Both the position numbers and the translations under genes were made by a program. A stretch of 55,233 nt of DNA, from contig NZ_QFFM01000021.1 of assembly GCF_003129905.1 (NCBI RefSeq), forward strand, positions 1 to 55,233, read 5' to 3'. The DNA is from Bifidobacterium callitrichidarum. Its GTDB lineage: Bacteria > Actinomycetota > Actinomycetes > Actinomycetales > Bifidobacteriaceae. The notes below the pieces were generated by a model that was given only the letters and a program-made list of their open reading frames with translations, was not told the origin of the DNA and ran no database searches. Positions 42,671-55,233 of the stretch are shown one piece after another (within the stretch, counting starts at the first letter, position 1; each line of letters begins with the position of its first letter).

Positions 42671-43459
42671 TCACATCCTCAGGTATCGGCGGCACAGCGC
42701 CACCGCCTCATCGCGGTCGCGCGCATGCAGTTTCTCCCGCACGCGGGCCACCTGCGAGAAGATCGTGCCCTTCGAGATGCCGAGCTCGGAGGCAATCTCC
42801 TCGGTGGAACGTCCGTCGGCATATCGCCGCATGATGGCCGATTGCTGTGCGGACAATGCGAACGATCGCGCCGGCTGTCTGTTCGGTTCGTGGGTCGTCC
42901 GGAGCTCCGGGCTGGTGGCTTGCGCAGCGGTTTCGGTAAATGGACGACCATTATCCGGAAGGTCGGCGGAGGTGCGTTGGTCAGCTGTTGAATACGATGC
43001 AGCATATGTTTCGGGCGATTGCGTTCTCTCCGACTGTGTGCCAACCGGCAGTCCGGCAGCCGAAAGGCCGGCAGTACGTTGGACGGCAAGACGGCGGATG
43101 ATTCCGGCGATGGTCGTGATGTCGTCTTTGCTGATGACATCGGTCGCACCGGCATCAAGCGCTGCATCCCGGTATACGGCCGGGTCATAGGCGGTCATGC
43201 CGATCATCGACAACTCAGGCGCCCAGCGGCGTACAGCCCGGCAAACATCGATGCCGGTCATATCCGTCAACGCCATATCCACCAGCAACACATCCGGCCG
43301 ATCCTGCGCACGTATGCATCGTTGGATCGCCGCCGCCCCCAATTGCGCGGTCCACAGTATCGCGAACCCCTCGCGGGCGAGCAGCGAACGCAACGCCATC
43401 AAGGCCATCGCGTCGTTGTCCACCATCGCGATGGTGATGCGGCCGTTCCTCTGTTCCAT
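42671..43459 (-). CDS. NarL/LuxR-type response regulator
   Basis: 262 residues. Receiver domain with phosphoacceptor Asp in DVLLVDMALTDMTGIDVCRA and the switch segment MIGMTAYDP. The C-terminal LuxR helix-turn-helix is YADGRSTEEIASELGISKGT. The linker between them is unusually long, about 75 residues, rich in Ser, Thr and Pro. The start at 43459 has no strong ribosome binding site. It precedes its kinase gene. Confidence 0.92.
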   Translation of the reverse strand: MEQRNGRITIAMVDNDAMALMALRSLLAREGFAILWTAQLGAAAIQRCIRAQDRPDVLLVDMALTDMTGIDVCRAVRRWAPELSMIGMTAYDPAVYRDAALDAGATDVISKDDITTIAGIIRRLAVQRTAGLSAAGLPVGTQSERTQSPETYAASYSTADQRTSADLPDNGRPFTETAAQATSPELRTTHEPNRQPARSFALSAQQSAIMRRYADGRSTEEIASELGISKGTIFSQVARVREKLHARDRDEAVALCRRYLRM

Positions 43460-43764
43460 AACCCAAGTCTATGGCGCTCGCCGCGCCGCGCCGCAACCCA
43501 TGTCATGCGGCGCATGTCAGCGGCTATGCTTCTTGGGAAGGCGGGCCATAGTCTGGAACCATCAATCCACCCGATGGTGTCAGACGAACCGATAGGCTTC
43601 GTTACCACTAGGCCGGCATGATCCGGCAGGACCCGGCTTCACCGTCGGCCTCCCTGACTGGGATCCGAGGCCGCGGACCGCGCCGATTTTGGCTGAACGG
43701 GTCGGCCGGCATCCGGGATGGATTGAATGGCCAAACAACCATCACCCGAGCAAGGAGGCCCGCG
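43460..43764. other. Divergent upstream region of the two-component system and a membrane protein gene
   Basis: This 305-bp gap holds the promoters of two divergent genes. No convincing -35/-10 pair, repeat or operator was identified. Confidence 0.3.
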
Positions 43765-44664
43765 ATGAACAAGGCAATGCAGGCAATGCAGGCACTGCGC
43801 AACCATACGCCCGTGCTCAATGGAAGCCGCGGTCCGGAACGCAATCCGGGGCGTGTAGTCGTCAATCCAAACAATTCGGACAATCCGGATCGCCGCGCCG
43901 CGCGCCCGCTCTGGTGGTGGCTGCTGGCGGCGTTCCTGGCGTTCGCGGTGATCGTGACCAGCGCGTTCGTCTGGCAGCGTTCCACGCGCATGACCTCACA
44001 GAAGATCTACGACGAACTGGTCGCCCTCGACCCGAACGTCACCGAAGCGCAGCTGGAATCGGACGGCTACGTGTACGGCGGCGAGGCCGTGGCCGGCTGG
44101 CACGGATACTCTGACGGTGAGTCGTACCCGTGGTATTTCAATCCGGATCAGAAGCGCATCGACAAGTTCGTCGATGACGTGAAGGCCGGACGCGAATCCG
44201 TGCTGAAGCTCGTGGTGCGCGGCACGGGGCCCACGCAGCAGGCCGATGATGCCGCGAACGGCTCCTCGTCCTACGACTCAAGTGGCGTCTCGGTGCGCAT
44301 CCTCTGGTATGACCCGAACATCAGCGCCGACTGGGCCGAGAAACCAAGCTCCCTCGACCCGGTGACCGTCCATCACGACGGCAAGGGACAGATTCGCGAA
44401 TGGTGGTGGCGTAAAGGCGAGGTGGTCGTCTCGGATAAGCGGTTCTCGCGCGGCATCGAGCAAACGGACGACCCCAACACCGCCTATGTGCTCAAGCACC
44501 AGCCGTCAATCCCGGTCGGCGCTGATGACAAGCAGTCCACCGATACGGGTTCCGGCCAGGCCGGCCAGACCGAGTCCGGCAAGTCGGGCAAATCCGGCAA
44601 GTCCGGGCAGGATGACACCATCATCATGGAATACGACGAAGTGCTCTACGCGCTTGGCGGCTGA
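43765..44664 (+). CDS. Membrane-anchored hypothetical protein
   Basis: 299 residues, family not recognised. A cytoplasmic N-terminus of about 50 residues (MNKAMQAMQALRNHTPVLNG) is followed by one membrane span, PLWWWLLAAFLAFAVIVTSA, and an extracellular domain with many Trp, Tyr and Asp residues (VYGGEAVAGWHGYSDGESYP; RILWYDPNISADWAEKP). Near the C-terminus is a short Gly-Lys-Ser repeat, SGKSGKSGKSGQDD. ATG 43765 follows AAGGAGGCCCGCG. It diverges from the two-component system and could be its target or sensor partner; this is only a guess. Confidence 0.75.
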   Translation: MNKAMQAMQALRNHTPVLNGSRGPERNPGRVVVNPNNSDNPDRRAARPLWWWLLAAFLAFAVIVTSAFVWQRSTRMTSQKIYDELVALDPNVTEAQLESDGYVYGGEAVAGWHGYSDGESYPWYFNPDQKRIDKFVDDVKAGRESVLKLVVRGTGPTQQADDAANGSSSYDSSGVSVRILWYDPNISADWAEKPSSLDPVTVHHDGKGQIREWWWRKGEVVVSDKRFSRGIEQTDDPNTAYVLKHQPSIPVGADDKQSTDTGSGQAGQTESGKSGKSGKSGQDDTIIMEYDEVLYALGG

Positions 44665-44687
44665 CAATGGCGGAATGACTGTCATAT

Positions 44688-44732
44688 ACCCGGATTACCT
44701 CGCTGGACATTCCTGAGCGGGGCAATCCGGGT
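44688..44732. terminator. Two-way terminator between convergent genes
   Basis: acccggattacctcgct pairs with agcggggcaatccgggt, with two G-T or mismatch positions, around an 11-base loop. It lies between the hypothetical membrane protein and the convergent acyl-CoA synthetase. Confidence 0.75.
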
Positions 44733-44757
44733 GATCACAACCAGCTATTGCGCCCAC

Positions 44758-46581
44758 TCAGCGCTTGCCGTTGTAGATCTCGCGATCGATCACATCCGCG
44801 AACACACGGTTCACGGCCGGGCGCACCACCTTCAGGGACGGCGTCAGGCACTTGTTCTCCTGCGTGAACTGCGTATCTAGCACCACGAACTTGCGCACGG
44901 ATTCGGCACGGGAGACCGTGGCGTTCGCCTTGTCCACGTACTGCTGGATCTCCTCGCGCACCGCCGCGTTCGTGGCCAGACGGTCCACCGGCGTCTCGAC
45001 GGACAGGCCGTGCGCGGGCAGCCAGACCGCCAGCGACTCCGGGTCGAGCGTCACGAGCGCGCCGATGAACGGACGCTGGTCGCCCACCACCACGCAGTGC
45101 TCCACGATCGGGCACTTGGCGATCTCCTCCTCCAACGGGATGGGGGAGACGTTCTTGCCGCCGGCCGTGATGATGATGTCCTTGATGCGACCGGTGATGG
45201 TGATGCGGCCCTCGTCGTCGATTTCCGCAAGGTCACCCGTGCGCAGCCAACCGTCCGCGGTGAACGCCTCCGCGGTCTTCTCCGGCAGGTTGTGGTAGCC
45301 ACGGAACACGTTCGGGCCCTTGACTTGCAGCTCGCCCTCATCGGAGATGCGGACGGAGGAGCCGGGGGCGGGCTGGCCCACCGTGCCGATCACGTTGTCA
45401 CTCACGCGCGTGGCGGCGAACGGGGCGGCCGTTTCGGTCATGCCGTAGCCCTGGATCATCGGCAGGCCGATGCCGTTGTAGAAGTGCGCCAGATCAAGCG
45501 AAAGTGGGGCGCCGCCGCAGGCCACGTACTTGATGCGCGGGCCCAACGCGCCGCGGACCGTGCGGTAGACCAGCGTCTCGTACTTCGCACGCTCGGCGAT
45601 CTCCGCGAACGTATGCTTCTCACCGGCCTGCTCCTTGCGGCTCCAGACGCGCGCGGCCTCGGCGGCCTTGAGGAACAGGCGGCCACGGAAGCCCGCACCG
45701 GCCTTGTGTGAGGCGGCGTTGTACACTTTCTCGAACACGCGCGGCACGCCCAACAGGTACGTGGGCTCGAAGGAACGCAGGTCCGGCAGCAGCGACTTGG
45801 TATCCGGCAGGTAGCCCACCACGCCGTCGTCCGAGGCGATGGAGGCGTACTGGATGAAACGCGCGAAGCAGTGGGCCAGCGGCAGGAACAGCAGCAGACG
45901 CGGATGGTCGTCGAGGATCATCTCATGCAGCGCCTGCGAGGCCGCGATGGTGATGGACACGAAGTTCTTGTGCGTCAGTTCCACGCCCTTCGGGGTGCCG
46001 GTGGAGCCGGAGGTGTAGACGATGGTGGCCAGGTCGTCGATGTGCACGGTGGCCACGCGCTCGGCCAGCTCCTCGTCGGAGACGGCCACGCCGAAGCCCT
46101 CCAGCGCGCCCAGCGCGTTGCCGTCGATCATGAGGATCTGCTTCAGGGACGGGCAGCGGTCCTTCACCGAGTCAAGGCGGTCGAAGCGCTCGCGGTTGTC
46201 TGCGATGGCCAGCTTGACCGAGGAATCGTTCATGATGTTCTGGGCTTGGGAGGCAGAGTCGGTGTCGTAGATCGGCACACTCACCGCGCCCACGGCGGCC
46301 AGCGCGAAGTCGAGGATGCCCCATTCGAGGCGGGTGGAGGAGAAGATGGTCACCGCGTCACCCTTGGCGATGCCCAGCGCGATCAGGCCTTTGGCCGTGC
46401 GGGTCACCAGGTCGTTGAATTCGCCGGTGGTGATGTTCTGCCAGCGTCCGGGGCCGAGTTTCTTGGCGGCGATGACCGTGTCCGCGCCGGTGCGGGCGAG
46501 TCGGTCCGTGAGCAGGGAGTAGATGGTCTGGTTGTCGTTGAGGGTGATGGATTCGCCGGGGGTGGTGTATTCGGTGAGCAT
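44758..46581 (-). CDS. Long-chain acyl-CoA synthetase (AMP-forming)
   Basis: 607 residues, FadD15-like. Activates fatty acids to acyl-CoA through an acyl-adenylate. Motifs: P-loop-like TIVYTSGSTGTPKGVELTHK, MIQGYGMTETAAPFAA, GWLRTGDLAEIDDEGRITIT and, near the C-terminus, ITAGGKNVSPIPLEEEIAKC. The final region has ENKCLTPSLKVVRPAV with the catalytic Lys. ATG 46581 follows AAGGAACCCACGCATCC. Bifidobacteria lack beta-oxidation, so a role in recycling fatty acids into membrane lipids is more likely. Single gene. Confidence 0.94.
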   Translation of the reverse strand: MLTEYTTPGESITLNDNQTIYSLLTDRLARTGADTVIAAKKLGPGRWQNITTGEFNDLVTRTAKGLIALGIAKGDAVTIFSSTRLEWGILDFALAAVGAVSVPIYDTDSASQAQNIMNDSSVKLAIADNRERFDRLDSVKDRCPSLKQILMIDGNALGALEGFGVAVSDEELAERVATVHIDDLATIVYTSGSTGTPKGVELTHKNFVSITIAASQALHEMILDDHPRLLLFLPLAHCFARFIQYASIASDDGVVGYLPDTKSLLPDLRSFEPTYLLGVPRVFEKVYNAASHKAGAGFRGRLFLKAAEAARVWSRKEQAGEKHTFAEIAERAKYETLVYRTVRGALGPRIKYVACGGAPLSLDLAHFYNGIGLPMIQGYGMTETAAPFAATRVSDNVIGTVGQPAPGSSVRISDEGELQVKGPNVFRGYHNLPEKTAEAFTADGWLRTGDLAEIDDEGRITITGRIKDIIITAGGKNVSPIPLEEEIAKCPIVEHCVVVGDQRPFIGALVTLDPESLAVWLPAHGLSVETPVDRLATNAAVREEIQQYVDKANATVSRAESVRKFVVLDTQFTQENKCLTPSLKVVRPAVNRVFADVIDREIYNGKR

Positions 46582-47142
46582 GGATGCGTGGGTTCCTTAG
46601 GGTGTGCGGGGTCGTTCTGTCGTAAGTCTTTCGGGGATGGCTGTTGACGATTTCGGCCATTCTGTCCATGAGGTTACGCGCGCGTAGGGTGGCCGCGCGT
46701 TGTGCGTACCGGAGAAGTTGGGGCGCGCGTTTTGTCGGTTGCCTACAAGGATGGCCGGGATGTGGAGGAAGCGGTGCGGATGCGGTGCGGATTCGGGATG
46801 GATGCGGCGGGGCCTAGCCCGCGAAGCATACGGAGGGGTAACCCCGAACGGTGTCCCCGATGGTGCCGTGGGTGGCGGCTCTTGATAATGACCCCGAACG
46901 ATAACGGTTTGGCAACGATTTGCTCTCGGAGTTCATTTTTGGTCATTAAGCCGTCCGATAGGGGGTAGCATATCTTTTCGGCAAGAATCGTGTTAACGCT
47001 AACAGCCGGTCGGAAGTAGCTGAATCGTCCGGATGAAACCAAGCGTTGACACCCTTGTAGGCATCGTCGGCGACGCAACGTCACGCCGCGCCACCTGAGA
47101 AGAAGAACCCCAGAGAAAACCAAGAAACGCGAGGTCACTGCA
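46582..47142. other. Gap between the acyl-CoA synthetase and symporter genes
   Basis: 561 bp between divergent genes. The right half holds the symporter control region with the operator at 46991-47004 and an AT-richer stretch, tagcatatct (46966-46975), that may be its -10 region. The left half (46582-46900) is GC-rich without a recognised gene or repeat. Confidence 0.4.
46991..47004. promoter_or_regulatory. LacI/AraQ-type operator before the sugar symporter gene
   Basis: TGTTAACGCTAACA shares 12 of 14 bases with the araB operator and is almost a perfect palindrome. It puts the symporter at 47143 in the same presumed regulon as araBDA. Confidence 0.8.
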
Positions 47143-48735
47143 GTGAGTCAAGCGACATCGACAAGCGAACCCATCAAGACGGTCGAGGAAGAGGACGAGC
47201 ACCAGCGCCGCGGTTCCGGCCGTTACATCGTGGGCCTGGCGCTGAGCGCCGGTCTGGCCGGTCTGCTCTACGGATACGACACCGTGTCCATTTCCGGCGC
47301 CATCGACTTTCTGCAGTCCAAGTACGCGCTGAGCCCGGCGCTGCAGGGCCTGGTCATCAGCTCCATCATGATCGGTGGCGTAATCGGCGCCGGCTTCTCC
47401 GGCTTCCTGTCCGACAAGTACGGCCGCCGCAAGATCCTCATGTTCGGCGGCGCGTTCTTCTTCGTGGCGGCACTGTGGAGCGCCTTCACGTTCAGCCCGT
47501 TCACGCTGATCCTGGCTCGCGTGATCGGCGGCATCGGCATCGGCCTGGCAGCCGCGCTCGCCGTGACCTACATCACCGAGTCCGCCCCGACCAACATCCG
47601 CGGCGCCCTGACCAGCGCCTACCAGCTGCTGACCATCTCCGGCATCTTCCTGACCAACGTCATCAACTACTTCATTGCCTCCTCCGGCTCCCATGAGTGG
47701 GGCATCGACTTCGGCTGGCGCTGGATGCTCGGCATCGGCGCGATTCCGGCCGCCATCTTCGTGGCCGCGCTGTGGTTCTCCCCGGAATCTCCGCGATTCC
47801 TGGTTCAGGCCGGCCGCGTGGAGGAAGGTTACAAGGTCCTCGAACGCATCAACGGCTCGGACAAGGCCCGCCGCGACGTGGAGGAGATCCAGCTCCAGAT
47901 CAAGGCCGAGAAGGAGGCCAACGCCCAGTTCTCCGACCTGTTCAAGCCCGGCCTGCGCAAGGCCCTGCTCATCGGCATCTTCCTGGCCATCTTCAACCAG
48001 GCCATCGGCATGAACGCCATCTCCTACTACGGCCCGGTCATGTTCAGCCACATGGGCTTCGGCGGCAACACCGAGTTCTTGGCCTCCTCCCTGGTGGGCG
48101 GCATCGAGCTCGTGTTCACCGTGGTGGGCATGTACCTGATCGATACGGCCGGCCGTAAGAAGCTCATGGCCGTGGGTTCCGGCCTCATGGTGCTGTTCGC
48201 GCTCGGCATTTCCTTCTCCTACGCGAACAACTACCAGCTGCTCATGCTCATCTTCGTGATGTGCTTCACCTCCTGCTTCGCCTTCTCCATGGGCCCGATT
48301 CCGTGGATCATGATCCCGGAGCTGTTCCCCACCTACCTGCGTGGCCGCGCCACCGGTATCTGCACCGTGTTCCTGTGGGCCACCAACTGGGCCATCGGCC
48401 AGTTCACCCCGATGATGATCAGCGGCATCGGCGGCATGGGCACCTTCCTGGTGTTCGCCTGCACCAACCTCATCTGCTTCCTCGGCGTGATGACCTTCGT
48501 GCCGGAGACCAAGGACAAGACCCTGGAGGAGATCGCCGAGCTGTGGAAGCCGAAGGGCGAGCAGCAGTCCAACGCGCAGCTCGAAGTGGTGCGCGCCACC
48601 GCCGACCTCAAGCAGGCCGAGGCGGATATCAAGGCCGCCGAAGCCGAATTGGCTCGCGCCCGCCGTGCCAAGGAACGCGCCATCGCCACTAAGGCCGCCG
48701 CGGAGGCGCTTGTCGCCGCGCAGAAGCGCCGGTAG
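47143..48735 (+). CDS. Sugar/H+ symporter (MFS, sugar porter family)
   Basis: 530 residues, twelve membrane spans. Sugar-porter signatures: GFLSDKYGRRKILMFGG after span 2, AALAVTYITESAPTNIRGAL, and YFPETKDKTLEEI-like FVPETKDKTLEEIAELW at the end of the last span. Arabinose or xylose is the likely substrate because of the AraQ-type operator. A C-terminal coiled coil of about 55 residues (LKQAEADIKAAEAELARARR) extends beyond the usual end. GTG 47143 follows GAGGTCACTGCA. Confidence 0.9.
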   Translation: MSQATSTSEPIKTVEEEDEHQRRGSGRYIVGLALSAGLAGLLYGYDTVSISGAIDFLQSKYALSPALQGLVISSIMIGGVIGAGFSGFLSDKYGRRKILMFGGAFFFVAALWSAFTFSPFTLILARVIGGIGIGLAAALAVTYITESAPTNIRGALTSAYQLLTISGIFLTNVINYFIASSGSHEWGIDFGWRWMLGIGAIPAAIFVAALWFSPESPRFLVQAGRVEEGYKVLERINGSDKARRDVEEIQLQIKAEKEANAQFSDLFKPGLRKALLIGIFLAIFNQAIGMNAISYYGPVMFSHMGFGGNTEFLASSLVGGIELVFTVVGMYLIDTAGRKKLMAVGSGLMVLFALGISFSYANNYQLLMLIFVMCFTSCFAFSMGPIPWIMIPELFPTYLRGRATGICTVFLWATNWAIGQFTPMMISGIGGMGTFLVFACTNLICFLGVMTFVPETKDKTLEEIAELWKPKGEQQSNAQLEVVRATADLKQAEADIKAAEAELARARRAKERAIATKAAAEALVAAQKRR

Positions 48736-48783
48736 TCGTACGCGATTACCGCTTGGCTGATCGGTTTCAGCTGAGTTGATTGG

Positions 48784-48820
48784 TTCGGGCCAGAGCCCCC
48801 GTTCGGGAGCCCGGCCCGAA
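48784..48820 (+). terminator. Terminator of the sugar symporter gene
   Basis: TTCGGGCC pairs with GGCCCGAA, with an inner gagccccc/gggagc pairing, followed by ttcgtc, 48 bp after the stop. Confidence 0.7.
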
Positions 48821-48897
48821 TTCGTCTGGCGTGTGCCCGCTGTTTCCGCTACGGTGACAAGCAGTCATCGTGTATGCAAGAGGGGGAAACGACAGGC

Positions 48898-52770
<3,873 letters not shown>

Positions 52771-52773
52771 ATA

Positions 52774-55080
52774 TCACGCCTTGATGAGGGCGTCGAGCGA
52801 GTCCAGGGCCTCATCGATGGCCCGGGCTTCGCGGGCGTCCTCCGCCTCGTGGTAGGTACGCTCGTCAAAGGGTTCCTCGCGTGCAGAGGGCAGCAGTACG
52901 CCGCGCGCCGCATCGGCATCGTGGAAACGTTCCACCGACGATATCGACGTTGGCTTCAGACCCTTCGGCCGGCTTTCGTCGGAACGGTTTGCGGTACCGG
53001 AACGGCGTCCGACCAGTTCGGACAGATCGGCGGGCAGCGAGTCGACCAAGGCGTCCACCGCGGCCCGTGCCGCTGCTTCGGCGGCAGCCTCGTCCAGCAT
53101 CGGCGCGTGGCCTTCATGGGATGCGTCGCCGTCTGCCGTGCTGTCGCCGACCTCCTCGGTACCGTCCGTCTGCGAAGCATGCTGTGCGGCGGCGGAAGCG
53201 GTCGCCTGCGCAATCGCCTGCGCGATGCGTTCGGACGCCTCCTGCACGGCACGGGTGACCTCATCCGTGATGACCACGGAGTTGAGCGCCCGCAGCAGCC
53301 CGGAATCATGCTGGGTGGACTGGCCTGATTCGTGTTCCCGGCCTTCTCGGGCCTCGGTATCGGCAGCGCCGTTCCGCTTGGCATTTCCGGTGCCCTTATC
53401 GGCCCCGGACGACTGCCGCATTGCGGTCTTGCGTGCCTCTTCCGCCGCCTTCTCCGCCGTTTGTTCGGCGGCCAGACGCTCCTCCTCGGCCTTCTCGGCC
53501 GCTTCGAGATCGAAGACCTTCTGCTGTGCCTCGACGCGCGCACGCTGGGCCGCGGCCATGATGCCCAGCGCCTGCTGACGCTCGTTCTCCACACGTCGCA
53601 ACGTGGCTTCGGCATGGCGGATGTTCGCGTTGGCCGAGCTCAGCGTGTACTTCGCGGCCGCCAACTTGGTCTTCGGCTGCCACAGATGCTCGATCTCCTC
53701 CAACGTGCGACCCATCGTCTCCGGCACCAACGTGATGATGCCAAGCAGGCAAACCAGGTTCAGGACACCGAACAGCGCGAACGAAACGCCGCCACCCAGT
53801 CCATCGATCATCAGCGGCGTGAACTGCGCGATGACCCAATTGGCGAACAGCAGGCACATCACGCACAGGCCGGTCGCACGTCCACGCAGATACGTGGGGA
53901 ACAGCTCGGGGATGACGATCCACGGAATCGGACCCATCGAGAAGGCGAACGAGACGGTGAACGCCATCACGAACACGAGTGCGAGCAGCGAGCTGTCCAG
54001 CATATAGGCGATGGAGATGCACAGTGCGAACACGCACATCATGCCGGTGCCCACTTCCATGAGCCGTTTGCGGCCGAAGGTGTCGATGAGGTACATGCCC
54101 ACCACGGTGGCCACCAGTTCCACGCCGCCTACGCTTGCGGCCGTGAGGAATTCGGTGTCGCCGCCGAAGCCGAGCTTGGCGAACATGACCGGGCCGTAGT
54201 AGGAGATGGCGCTCATGCCGACGAACTGGTTGAACACCGCCAGGAAGATGCCGATGGCCAGCGCGCGACGCAGACCAGGGCGGAACAGGTCGTGGAATTC
54301 GCTCGACATCTCGTTTTCCAGCTTGACCGATGCGCGGATGTCGTCGGTACGCAAGCGGGCGCGCTCGGTGCCGAGGATGTGCTCGAGCACCGCGAAGCCC
54401 TCGTCGGTCTTACCGACCTGGATGAGGAACCGGGGACTTTCGGGCGCGCGGGTCATCGCCAGCAGGAACGCGGCGGCCGGAATCGCGCCGAGCCCCAGCA
54501 TCCAACGCCAGCCGGTGCTGATGTCCCAGCTGCTCGATCCGTAGGATGCGATGATGTAGTTGATGACGTTGGTCAGGAAGATGCCGCACACCGCGAGCAG
54601 CTGGTAGGAGAAGGACAGCAGTCCGCGGATGCTTGTGGGGGCCGATTCAGTGATGTAGGTGACGGCCAGCGCCGAGGTCAGGCCGATGCCGTAGCCGCCG
54701 ACCACGCGCGCCACGATGAGGTCGATGGGGCCGAAGGTCAGCGCGCTCCAGATGGCCGCGACGAAGAAGAACGCGCCGCCGATGATGAGGATCCGACGCC
54801 GGCCGAACCGATCGGACAGGAAACCGGCGGTCGCCGCGCCGATGACGGCGCCAAGCATGATGGAGGAGATCACGAGTCCCTCCATCAGCGTGCTGAGCCC
54901 ATACCGGAAACGCAGGAACTCGATGGCACCGGAGATGGACACCGTGTCGTAACCGTACAACAGGCCCGCAAGGCCGGCGCTCAACGCCAGACCGAAGGTA
55001 TATTTGCCCGACCCTTGGGCACGAATGGTCGTTCCCAAAGGATTCCGCTGTTTTTTGGCAGCTTGAAACAGGCCCGCCAT
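52774..55080 (-). CDS. Sugar/H+ symporter (MFS) with long cytoplasmic tail
   Basis: 768 residues, about 270 more than usual. The first 460 or so form a twelve-span sugar porter closely related to the one at 47143 (shared LSAGLAGLLYGYDTVSISGA; GFLSDRFGRRRILIIGG; LVPETMGRTLEEIEHLW). The tail begins with a coiled coil (NANIRHAEATLRRVENERQQ), then Lys/Glu/Ala heptads, then a low-complexity acidic region to the end. ATG 55080 follows GAGAGGAAGAGAGC. It converges with the fused ABC exporter with only 3 bp between stop codons. Confidence 0.88.
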   Translation of the reverse strand: MAGLFQAAKKQRNPLGTTIRAQGSGKYTFGLALSAGLAGLLYGYDTVSISGAIEFLRFRYGLSTLMEGLVISSIMLGAVIGAATAGFLSDRFGRRRILIIGGAFFFVAAIWSALTFGPIDLIVARVVGGYGIGLTSALAVTYITESAPTSIRGLLSFSYQLLAVCGIFLTNVINYIIASYGSSSWDISTGWRWMLGLGAIPAAAFLLAMTRAPESPRFLIQVGKTDEGFAVLEHILGTERARLRTDDIRASVKLENEMSSEFHDLFRPGLRRALAIGIFLAVFNQFVGMSAISYYGPVMFAKLGFGGDTEFLTAASVGGVELVATVVGMYLIDTFGRKRLMEVGTGMMCVFALCISIAYMLDSSLLALVFVMAFTVSFAFSMGPIPWIVIPELFPTYLRGRATGLCVMCLLFANWVIAQFTPLMIDGLGGGVSFALFGVLNLVCLLGIITLVPETMGRTLEEIEHLWQPKTKLAAAKYTLSSANANIRHAEATLRRVENERQQALGIMAAAQRARVEAQQKVFDLEAAEKAEEERLAAEQTAEKAAEEARKTAMRQSSGADKGTGNAKRNGAADTEAREGREHESGQSTQHDSGLLRALNSVVITDEVTRAVQEASERIAQAIAQATASAAAQHASQTDGTEEVGDSTADGDASHEGHAPMLDEAAAEAAARAAVDALVDSLPADLSELVGRRSGTANRSDESRPKGLKPTSISSVERFHDADAARGVLLPSAREEPFDERTYHEAEDAREARAIDEALDSLDALIKA

Positions 55081-55210
55081 GCGCTCTCTTCCTCTCAACC
55101 GCAACAAGGGGGTACCTGACCATCATAGACATCGGGGGAGTGGGAGGCCAGAGGATCGACGTGCCTCACGTTTTTTGAGCGCGTAGGGTGTGGTGGTGCC
55201 TCATCGGGAA

Positions 55211-55222
55211 TGAGCGCGAACG
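55211..55222. promoter_or_regulatory. Possible AraQ-type operator before the second symporter
   Basis: TGAGCGCGAACG differs by one base from TGAGCGCTAACG within the operator before the AraQ-like gene. It lies about 130 bp before the symporter start, near the window edge. It is a single weak match. Confidence 0.35.
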
Positions 55223-55233
55223 GTATCGGTCCT

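Noticed and set aside
46582..46968. Small genes in the gap before the first symporter
   Set aside because: Short frames lack ribosome binding sites and recognisable composition.
53332..55119. 595-residue plus-strand open frame opposite the second symporter
   Set aside because: Mirror frame of a real membrane protein; rich in His, Arg, Glu and Gly with no recognisable domain.

Overview
The window is a high-GC actinobacterial chromosome segment. Everything in it fits Bifidobacterium, most likely the B. longum group: an araBDA operon beside a LacI-family regulator, an ABC/GH43 arabino-oligosaccharide cluster with no ATPase gene of its own, a set of FemABX-type peptidoglycan bridge enzymes, and many short palindromic repeats between genes. 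The species assignment is inference.

Layout. (1) 0.1-6.3 kb, all minus strand: coaD, a DivIVA-like coiled-coil protein, yceD (DUF177), rpmF, rnc, ilvB, ilvN. (2) 6.4-13.2 kb: a DUF3039 protein, a divergent aldo-keto reductase/MerR regulator pair, a TenA-like protein, pncB, rph and rdgB; hairpins and one small transposon-like element lie between them. (3) 13.4-17.7 kb: a structurally abnormal threonine-type tRNA gene diverging from three femABX genes. (4) 18-23.8 kb: an AEC-family permease, tRNA-Leu and a normal tRNA-Thr, pgi, a DUF362 protein, a possible ECF S-component and a DUF1893 protein. (5) 24-31 kb: LacI regulator, two sugar permeases, a GH43 enzyme and a lipoprotein binding protein, with TGAAACGTTTCA-type operators. 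(6) 31.2-33.9 kb: rplS, lepB, rnhB. (7) 34-39.8 kb: AraQ-like LacI regulator and araB-araD-araA, with TGTGAGCGCTAAC-type operators. (8) 40.2-46.6 kb: a frameshifted class I glutamine amidotransferase, a two-component system, a membrane-anchored hypothetical protein and an acyl-CoA synthetase. (9) 47-55 kb: two paralogous sugar/H+ symporters with coiled-coil tails, flanking a fused double ABC exporter.

The most interesting signal is the tRNA at 13409-13481. Its acceptor, D and T arms closely match the normal tRNA-Thr(CGU) at 19276-19348, including U73 and the anticodon-like CGT. It has one extra nucleotide and a C-C mismatch in the anticodon arm, two G-U pairs in the T stem, and a strong promoter of its own. 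It sits 172 bp from, and divergent to, three femABX genes, whose family takes amino acids from aminoacyl-tRNA to build peptidoglycan cross-bridges. The B. longum bridge is known to contain threonine. I therefore propose a tRNA dedicated to cell-wall synthesis. Other notable signals: a roughly 49-bp dispersed palindromic repeat, one copy of which lies in frame inside rnhB; two small elements with ISL3-like ends and near-perfect 8-bp target duplications; paired hairpins with identical arms on both sides of rdgB; and a degenerate 51-bp tandem repeat after araA.
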